A stretch of DNA of 64,000 nucleotides from Anthopleura xanthogrammica (taxonomy: Eukaryota > Cnidaria > Anthozoa > Actiniaria > Actiniidae), in NCBI GenBank assembly GCA_964019055.1, contig OZ025215.1:8771708-8835707 (forward strand). The letters are read 5' to 3'. Below are positions 39,938 to 64,000 of the stretch, piece by piece (position 1 is the first letter of the stretch; every line of letters begins with the position of its first letter). Both the position numbers and the translations under genes were made by a program. Below the pieces are notes generated by a model that saw only the letters and a program-made list of their open reading frames with translations, was not told the origin of the DNA and did no database searches.

Positions 39938-40256
39938 TAAAACAAAGGAATACTGGGGTCTCAGGTTTGGTTCCTGAACTTGGCATCATGTGAGTTGAGT
40001 TTGTTAGGTCTTGGATTCGAGGTTTTTCTCCACTGGGGGCTTCGGTTTTCTTCCCTCCACAAAACCTAACACGCTAAATTCAAATTTGATCTGTGAGTTA
40101 GCCGTGCCCTGGTTTAGATCAGCCCAGAGGTTGTTTCAGGGTTGGATCTGTGAGTTAGCCATGTCCTGATTTAGAACAGCCCAGAGGTTGTTTCAGGGTT
40201 GGATCTGTGAGTTAGCCATGTCCTGACTTAGATCAGCCCAGAGGTTGTTTCAGGGT
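39938..40256 (+). repeat. SINE with three 57-bp tail units
   Basis: Plus orientation: diverged head (GGTTTGGTTCCTGAAC), body (GTTTGTTAGGTCTTGGATTC, CTTCCCTCCACAAAACC), then three tail copies of GATCTGTGAGTTAGCC type with GTTTCAGGGTTG. It ends 12 bp before the stop codon of the minus-strand VWA/TSP1 gene. Confidence 0.88.
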
Positions 40257-40268
40257 ATCGTTAAGTTT

Positions 40269-56447
<16,179 letters not shown>

Positions 56448-59400
56448 CTGAGAAAACAAGGAAAGAATGGTTCTATTAGCAAAGGAGTCGTTGAATGACA
56501 GGTTGGGATAAGCTTTGGACTCTGTTTACGATATTTTACCAGCCAAAAGAGAAATATTTTAATAGCTGTTTTTTTTTTGAAAATCACTGGGTTATTGGCC
56601 ATTAGAAGATTTTAATAAAGTTAACTTTTATATATCTAGAACACCAAAGAAGAAGAGAAGAAAAACAACTGATAAGACGTGCCGGAAATTTTGCAGGAAA
56701 TTTGCAAAGTAAAAACAAGTGGTTTCGCGAAGAAAAAAAGAATTTAAAAACAAGAAGAAAACTGAAGTGAAAAAGACGAAACAAAACAACTAAAAAAATT
56801 TCGACTTGCTCAAGAAAGGAAAACGGAAATTTTTGATAAAGTGTGAATTAAGTATAGAATCGCCAGTTTTGAATCTAGAACTGAACTCGATTGCGGACAC
56901 GTTTTATACTGTTTTACTGAGTTTTGGATTTTACCTTTCGTACTCGCTTTAGTTATTACTTTGAGAAGTGTAGAAAATAAAACCAAAAAAATAATTTGAA
57001 TGAATCTAAAAGTATTCAGAAAGTTTTGGCCAATAAGACGGATGAGTTTTCCGGCGAGATTTTTTGGACAGTTTTCATGAAATTGTCGTGGAGTTTTTGT
57101 CTTACTTCGTTTTTCTAATTACAGATTCATAACCTTGTAAAGCTACATCGTAACCAGAATTTTTTTCATTACAACCATGATAAAAATCGCTAGGAAAGCT
57201 TTTGGAACTTGTTTTGCTTTCCAATTGTTTTCTAAATGTAAGACTTACTTGGAAATAGAAGCAAAAGCCAAACAGAATAGTAAAAGTAGTTCTCTCATCT
57301 TGCAGGACTCAGTGGTGGATATCACTGCATTAGGGAGCGCTTTCGACAAATGTACCAACGTGGAACACAGCTCTTTACCAACGCATCCAGCTCAGTGTTA
57401 CGTAAAAACAAAGAGACAATCCAAATATCTGTCATTGATGGTGTTTCTAGGTTCGTTTGACAAGTTTAAGACAGGAACCGCCTAAGTGATTGAAACAATT
57501 AAAGATTTCAGTCGTTTTCCACCTACGTAAATAGTTGTAACAAAACATTTGGGAGTTAATTCAACTGACAGATTTGTCTTTATAAAGTAATTAAGGCATT
57601 CATACTGAGAAGTTTTTTTCACACGAATTTATTCTATCAATGGTGAAATTTTTTTGCATTTTCATTCATTTTTCGTTTTGGAGAATTTTTGTTGTTGAAT
57701 TCTGGAGTGATTGACTGGGAAGCCATTTCAATGTCACAGTAGTTTATTGAAACGAAAATTTGGAATTGCAAGCATCTTTGCGTGGGAAAAAGGGGGATTT
57801 GGAGTAATGGGAAAAAGATGTAAGGTCACTGAGAATGGAAAAAAAAAAAACTCGCATGGAATTCCAATTTCCAATGTTTATGACTGGGATTGTGTGAAAT
57901 GTAGAATGAAAAACCTGAGAATTGGGATACTCATTCAGAACCGTGTACCTTAAATACAGCCTCGTTTCATAGCAACGAAGCTGTCTCAGAATGAACGTCA
58001 AGATTCATCTCATAATTCAATCAAGAACATTAAATATTGACCTATTCATACACACATACATCGACTATATATCCAATTATTACAAAAAATGGAGTACTGT
58101 TTGTTATGCAAATAAAGTAAGATGAAAATAATGGGTATTTTGCCAACTGGGAAAAACAAACGAGTAATTCATTAGGAAAAATTAATAAGGAAGCGAAACT
58201 CTCCTGTTTATTTAGCAGAATATCATATTGGAATTGCGAAAATCAAACACTCTTTCTTAAGTTGTTAACACAGTTTCTTTGTCAAAAAAAAAAAACGTTT
58301 TTAAAGCCGTTTTGAAATTCTGGGGGATTCCAACGTTGGTAGTTCTACTCCAAGTCCGATTCCATCCCTAATTCATCAAATTTTGGGGGAATTCAATTTT
58401 GGTAATTCTATTCCAAATCTCATTGTTCTAATTCTCTTCTCAATGCAAATCCCATTTTCCAGGAATTAATATAGTGTATTCCCAGTTCAAACTTCGCCCT
58501 TTCAGGACCTCTATCAAACCATCTAGGAACTTAATTCTCATCTAAAGAAGACAAGGTTTAATCCTAAGTACAATGAACCCCATATGATAAAGTAGGAGCA
58601 AAACTTATGGTTAGGGAGGAGAGGGTAGGGGGACAATAGTATATGTGTAAGACATCTCTTTTGAGACTCAACAAGAAATTATTCACACAAAGTTTGTGCA
58701 CTAAATGGTGGAAAATTAGCCATTTAGTTCGGTAGGATGCCAGGGTGTAGCCCTCTAGGGCTCCATGTCCTACTGTACATCAATCGAAGTGATCATAAAA
58801 CAACAATAGTGCTGCTTGGAGGTTAAACAACTTTTCGCAAGAAAGGTTATTTACTGGCATGGCCAAGTATCATTAATTGGTCAACTTTCTTATATGTAGA
58901 TATATACATGTTATGACATTATTTCGTATCGGGTATCTTCAAAGTAGAGGGACAAAGTTGTTCCAAGGGGGGGGGGGTGCGTGCCCCCTGCACCCCTCCC
59001 CTGGATCCCCCACTGATGGGAGGATTATTGACAATAGCAAGTATATTACACTTACATCATGTAACTAAGCCCCTCCACACTAGCCTGACAAAAATGTAGT
59101 GAATTTAACACGAACACTCAAAGAAATTATAAAATCATAAATCTGGCTTTCTGATTGGTCGAGAGTGTGTGCTTTATGGGAATACATAGAACTTAGTTAC
59201 ACTATTTCTTCATATGTATCCAAAATAATATCTTTTCTAATTTGTATTTTATATAAAGGGAAATAAAAAAACTTGCTTTCTGTGTGCAGTTATAAAGCAC
59301 TATGGGATTCGCAGAACACTCAAGAAGCACTCGTAACACTTCCCTCATCGAGATCCCGAGGCTCAAAAAGCGACTTCTAGCTCCAAAGGCAATGCACTAG

Positions 59401-60981
59401 CCAATAGAGCTACACCTATTCCTCAGAGAACCAACAAACAACTCTACTTACATTACAACTCTACTAACGAGTTTTATTGTAAGTTCCTTTGTGTTTACGT
59501 GAATAAATAAACTTACTTCCTTACTTACTTGGTCCAGGGCAATGAGTGACAGTAACATTATGGTAGTTACTGGCCAGCAGTGGTAATCTGTGCTCCCTAA
59601 TATCTATTTTACAAGTTAACAGAAAACACTCTCTACAGTACTTCTACTTCTACTACTACATAACTACTACTATTTTCATATCTTGATATACAGCTATTTC
59701 AAAAAGGGTTGGTAAAGGGTTTTTGCTTGTTGCATGTTGCATACCAAGTCTGAAATGCAGTATGGGTGATGTGAATTCAAGCAGCAAAAGGTCACACAAT
59801 ATAGAATTTTTCCAAAGTTTGTCTGCAGGTTTTTTCACCATATTTTCTTCTGTGCTGACATTATTTACATATGAATATAATCCATTTCAAGCTTGGTAAG
59901 CAACATGCAACAAGCAACATGCAACAAAACCTTTTTTTGAAATAGCTGTATATGACAATTCAAGTGTCAAACTTAATTTTTTCATCATAAAGTGAAAGAA
60001 ATAAGAGTTAAAGTAACGTGGTTCTTGAAAATACAAGTTTATTTTTTAATTTTTAAAGTTGAACATTTATTTGGTTAGTCTCAATTAAAAATCCATGAAA
60101 CTGTTTCAGAAATAATTAACATAAAATTCATTATTTTTCTGTGTAATGTTTAACGTAATGCAAGTGAGAAAAAAATTGAAGACAGATAAGTACATGTAGT
60201 CAAAACCTCAATAGCCTGCGTCACATCCGGACAATAATCTTGGTAATTTGTCCGGATGCGATGCAGGCTAAACCTCAACAGCATAAATAAATATCACATT
60301 TGAAAAGAGGGATTGTATTTTGGACCAAAAATGGATATTGTAAAAAGAAATAGTACAAATAGTATTTAGTATTGATTGATCTGATTAGTGGAGTCCCATT
60401 ATTGCAAACCCTAAATACACCTAACTGCAAGAAATTCAACATTGTCATATAAAAATAACAAAATCAAAAAAAAAAAGAATTAATTAGAAATGTTTTTTCT
60501 ATTTTGATCATAAAGCCCCCTAAATTGATGAGAATATAACGTTTTAGTATAATAACACCAACAAGATAATCTCTGAAATTTCAGTCTATACTGTACCTTC
60601 AAAACAGTGAAATAATTACACCTGTTTTCCAAAAATAACTAGGTAATTCCTATTTGCTAGTTTTATTTTTATATGACAACGTTATTGCAATTAGGTGTAT
60701 GTTGAACTTAACAGTATCTCGCACTTGAGGCCATGTTCAATGGACTTGCGTCAGTAGTGTAGCACTGCAATATTCTACCCTGGATTCTCTCAAACTCCTG
60801 ATTACTTGAACCTTTTCCCTTGTCCCCAGGAGGTTTGAGATCTAACTAGAATGTAGGATATTATTATAGACTCCATCGTACATAAATACTTAATAAGTGT
60901 TATTGTACTTATTACAGGATACTGTGAGGATGAATATTCTATTAATTGTTGTTCCTTTCTCTGTGTCCAATGATCCTTGTG
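56448..60981. other. 4.5-kb region with no assured gene
   Basis: Should contain the first exon and promoter of the VWA/TSP1 gene and the 3' flank of Asterix, but I could not identify a signal-peptide exon. Seen here: AT-rich low-complexity sequence, a possible plus-strand exon at about 57306-57450, a SINE-like fragment near 59340-59450, a TTGCATGTTGC inverted pair near 59730 and 59905, and a GTCCGGATG hairpin near 60225. Confidence 0.4.
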
Positions 60982-62834
60982 TCACCAAGATGCTGCCATT
61001 GGTTGAGGATTTTGTAGATAAGACATGACGACAGCTGAAACTGACAACCTGTAGCACAAAAGAGAAAAATTGAGTTCACACAAAGCAAGTGGGATGATAT
61101 TAGTTGTATTTTAGTTGTATTTTTCTTGTCAAGCAAAATTTTTATTAAATATTTAAGATCACGTATCGTTAAGCAAATTCTGAATCAAATATACTGAAAA
61201 ATTGCATATTTTACAAAATATTATCCCACTTTTTAATCCCCTGAGCATGCGCTTAGAGCAGTAGTGTGGAACTCTTGATGCGTGTATTACCAGAAAGATA
61301 CTTACAGAAAACTGCTAAACATTTGTTTGGTGTCCTCTGAAGATCTTGCATTAGCAAAGCTGATAAAAGAACAGTAAACAGCAGCCCATGCCGCCCACTT
61401 TAACTGTAGAAGAGAAGAGAATTGGCCTTAGCTTTGAATAAATAGATTTTTCTTGTAACATAGAATCCTGGTTATAAGCCCTCCCCCTCCCCAGATTATA
61501 GAAGAGGGGGGCATAAGGGGAGTTCAAATACCAGAAAACTGCACAGAAAAAAGTAAAAAACTGCAATACTGCAACACTTGTTCGACTTGGTCTTGCATTT
61601 ACCAAAACAGAACACATAGACTTTTTTCACCAATTATCCCTGCCTAAGATTCATAATAACGGCAAAGCATGTATCTTGTAAAACCGCAATACCACAGGTT
61701 AAAATAAAAATTCCCATAAGACTACACCAAAAATAAGGCAATACTGCATCACTGCAAACCTTCACATCCCCCTCTATAAACCTAACTTATCCACTAACAA
61801 ACATTTTTGACTGTTTATAAGCCCCCAAGTTATAAGCTACTCCCATTAATAGAGTGGTACTGTCCAGCCCCTTACCACATCAACAATCTGCTAAAATTAT
61901 GTTTTTTCTGAGCAAATTCACACTTTAAAGCTCTTACAGCTATTGTTGCATGAACACTTTTTATTTCAAAAGAAATGGATATGATTAAACATTTCTTAAG
62001 AGCTTACAGGAATGAAACAGAAATAAAGCGGTTTTTTCATGAGTGGGAAATTATACGACAAATTCATAGCCATACCTTATCTCACCATAGCCATAACTAA
62101 GCATTGTGATAGGATGAATTACTGAATGACTATGCATGACAATGGATGAAGACAATGGGAAGCCATTTCAATGTTACGGCATGTCATACCGTGTACATGC
62201 TGTAAGTCATTACTGTATATTTCCCACTCTTACGAAAACTTTTTTTCAAATTTTTCGTTTAAATGAAACCACAGGGAATCCAACAGAAAATTTGAAAAAG
62301 ATAAAAATAAAGAAATGTCATTTATAATGTTGTGTAGATAACAACATTTCCCAAAGAAAAAAAACCTAAGCATAAGAACTACTTTGAAATTTGTATTGGT
62401 GGAGGGATTTTCACGGTTTATAGGAAACTCAATTCGCTTTTACAAAACCAGCCTTTCCTATTTTGTCATGCATGTCCCAATATGTCCGGCAAATTCAGAC
62501 GAGACTTTAATATTTTCGCTTGAAAATCTTAACTTTATCGAAAGAAATCCAAACAAGCGGTCAAGTGATATTTAAAGACTAGGTTCTTTTAAAAAAAATC
62601 GCGTTTTCATACAAAGAAAAGAGACAAAAAGAGTGAATCATTTGCTAAAATAAGATCACATCTTACCTTCATCATGAGGCCACACATGCTAAATATCATC
62701 CCAAGAAGGTTCATATAGTCTGGAGTAGGATCATCTGTAGGTTTATTAGCAAGTGGTTTATATCTAAAGATCTTATTCGGTCTTTTAGGGTCTGTACTGG
62801 AGCTCGTTTGGTTGGCGTTGTTTGGATTCGGCAT
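60982..62834 (-). CDS. WDR83OS: Asterix, PAT complex subunit (ER membrane-protein chaperone)
   Basis: Three exons on the minus strand: 62667-62834, 61306-61403, 60982-61048; GT-AG introns, 333 nt including stop, 110 aa against 106 in human. The protein pairs with CCDC47 in the ER PAT complex, which shields polar transmembrane helices during membrane-protein insertion. Conservation is very high: the block [20 protein letters not shown] in exon 1, KLKW at the first junction, SSEDTKQM in exon 2, and [13 protein letters not shown] before the C-terminal tryptophan. The N-terminus is polar and variable ([12 protein letters not shown]), followed by [10 protein letters not shown]. The ATG at 62834 is the only in-frame start. 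The gene is divergent from a small candidate gene starting about 400 bp away. Confidence 0.96.
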
Positions 62835-63232
62835 CTTGACTTTCTTGTTCGTCCACCATTAAAACTACCCAGCATGCAATGCAATAAAAGAACACAGGTA
62901 GCCCAAGAATAGTTTTTGAGACATCAAACAAACATGCAGGAAATGATGCGTCTAGGTCTCATCGGATTAATAGTCAAAGTAACTTTTATTAGATATTTCC
63001 CAAAAATACGCTTTTGATGTCCACCACTCTAGGCTACGATAAAATTTTTTTACGGTAAAAAATCAACGCATTTATACAGATGGAAAAAAACTTGCGCTCA
63101 CTATCCCTCAAAATTATGAACTAGGATAAAATAAAAATAATATTAAGATTACGTTGAATAAAGCATCATTGTTTCACCTTTTTTCTTTCATGACTTTTAA
63201 GATCCTGATTATTTTGGGCTCCCTGTGGTGCA
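62835..63232. promoter_or_regulatory. Divergent promoter region of Asterix
   Basis: About 400 bp between the Asterix start (minus) and the first plus-strand start candidate. No clear TATA box; contains GCATGCAATGC at about 62872 and related CAGCATGC words at 62872 and 63241. Confidence 0.4.
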
Positions 63233-63561
63233 ATGTTTCCCAGCATGCAAAAAGCGCGGATTTTCCTTCCCAGTATTCAACACGCACCTAAACTTCTACT
63301 TCAAGGGTTCCAAGGGCTAAAGGTTACAAGTACAGCAAACAAAGTTTTCCAGGTATGTTTAATGGTGCATTTATTTCCATTCTTTACTATAACTTTATTA
63401 CAAGGGGTTAAGCTACTTATCTATGTCAAAATTAACTTATTTATGCGATCTTATGCCTCGGGTGGGCTGGCTTTGACCGTCAATCTGAACGCCAACTAGA
63501 GACTCACTCTCTGCTGCAGACTTTTGTAAAAGCCGCTAGAAAAGACGCAGAAGTGCCATAA
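63233..63561 (+). CDS. Possible tiny two-exon gene, basic presequence-like product
   Basis: Exon 1 63233-63352 (or from the ATG at 63245) ends TTCCAG before GTATGT. A matching phase-0 acceptor (CTGCTGCAG) at 63519 opens exon 2, 63520-63561, with a stop after 13 codons. The product would be 49 or 53 aa. The first 30 residues are basic and hydroxylated without acids (KARIFLPSIQH, LLLQGFQGLK), as in mitochondrial presequences; the end is KAARKDAEVP. I do not recognise a family. Support is the divergent position next to Asterix and the matching splice phase; it could equally be a chance ORF or the first exon of a gene continuing past the window. Confidence 0.3.
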
Positions 63562-63721
63562 AGTTTGCATTTCTGCAGTTGCCTAGGTCTCACTGAAGGC
63601 GATATAGTCGATATAGCAAGCTGTAGACCTTTGTATACTATTTTATACTCAGGGGATGGGGGTGGGGAAGAATTCTCCACTTGTACTTTGTTTCATTCAC
63701 TTCATTCATTATTTTTATTTA

Positions 63722-63926
63722 GGGGGCTTTCATTTATTAGTGTATAAGGGGGGGGGGGGGGTCGGCAAAAATATCATATTCCCCCTATATTTCGTCCAGT
63801 TTATTACTCACCTCCTATAATGCTTCATACTATTAGTAACACCCCCTATATAGCTTCCGAAAATAATGTGACCCCCTCCTCCAATTCTGCCGACCCCCCA
63901 TACACTAACTAGTAAATGAAAGCCCC
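63722..63926. mobile_element. 205-bp MITE with TTA target duplication
   Basis: Ends GGGGGCTTTCATTTA and TAAATGAAAGCCCC are inverted repeats, extended by GTGTAT and GGGGGTCGGC against GCCGACCCCCCATACAC. TTA lies on both sides (63719-63721, 63927-63929), as in PIF/Harbinger-type elements. No transposase. Confidence 0.9.
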
Positions 63927-64000
63927 TTATTCATCCACTTTCATTATTCATTTACTCTTCTATTTATTCATTTATTTGTTTCATTCATCCATTCATTCTC

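Larger units (their letters stand above)
37996..40268. other. Intergenic, repeat-rich tail-to-tail region
   Basis: Lies between the convergent ends of R3HDM4 and the VWA/TSP1 gene. It holds three SINE copies, one family A MITE and a GGTACCCAAGCTAGACC-type inverted repeat (about 39790-39880). Apart from these I see no gene. Confidence 0.6.

Noticed and set aside
57177..57485. 102-aa plus-strand ORF
   Set aside because: No family recognised and part is AT-rich low complexity; another frame in the same interval looks more protein-like, so this ORF as drawn is not credible.

Overview
The window is eukaryotic, animal-type DNA: AT-rich, with short exons, GT-AG introns and abundant small dispersed repeats. 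Gene content (PLPP, PET100, EPS15, R3HDM4 and Asterix orthologues, plus a large secreted VWA/TSP1/discoidin mosaic protein) and the dense palindromic MITE and tRNA-type SINE load suggest a cnidarian, most likely an anthozoan (coral or sea anemone). The taxon is inferred, not proved. I assembled the genes exon by exon from splice sites, and the reading phase closes in every model except where noted.

Layout. (1) 0.7-15.7 kb, + strand: three tandem phospholipid phosphatase (PLPP/LPP) genes with identical six-exon structure. The first keeps all catalytic motifs. The second and third both carry K-to-Q in motif C1 and PSGH-to-PSIH in C2, and the second also loses the C3 serine, so they look like pseudophosphatases. 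A stretch of exon 3 is almost identical in all three, pointing to gene conversion. (2) 16.8-18.6 kb, - strand: a PET100 (cytochrome c oxidase assembly) gene in four exons, head-to-head with (3) EPS15, 19.1-33.0 kb, + strand, 28 coding exons, 797 aa: three EH domains, a coiled coil and 13 DPF motifs, but no C-terminal UIMs. (4) 34.7-38.0 kb, + strand: R3HDM4-like gene, eight exons, 270 aa. (5) 40.3-56.4 kb, - strand: a modular extracellular protein read as FN2, galactose-binding-like, F5/8C, VWA, two TSP1, VWA, nine TSP1. Its N-terminus is not found, and an exact 44-bp tandem duplication breaks the frame of one exon. (6) 61.0-62.8 kb, - strand: complete Asterix/WDR83OS gene (110 aa), divergent from a possible tiny two-exon gene at 63.2-63.6 kb.

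The genes are not an operon-like system. They are housekeeping genes (endocytosis, mitochondrial and ER biogenesis), a lineage-expanded lipid phosphatase cluster and an extracellular-matrix-type protein. Between and inside them lie at least seven copies of one palindromic MITE, five or more of another, tRNA-headed SINEs whose 57-bp 3' tail unit expands into a ten-copy minisatellite, long perfect tetranucleotide arrays (AAAG about 118 units, GGAT about 299 units), and TIR elements with clear TA, TTA or ATT target duplications.

The observations most worth following are the paired catalytic losses in PLPP copies 2 and 3 beside a conversion tract, the frame-breaking duplication in the mosaic protein, two independent GC-AG introns, and the SINE-tail minisatellite.
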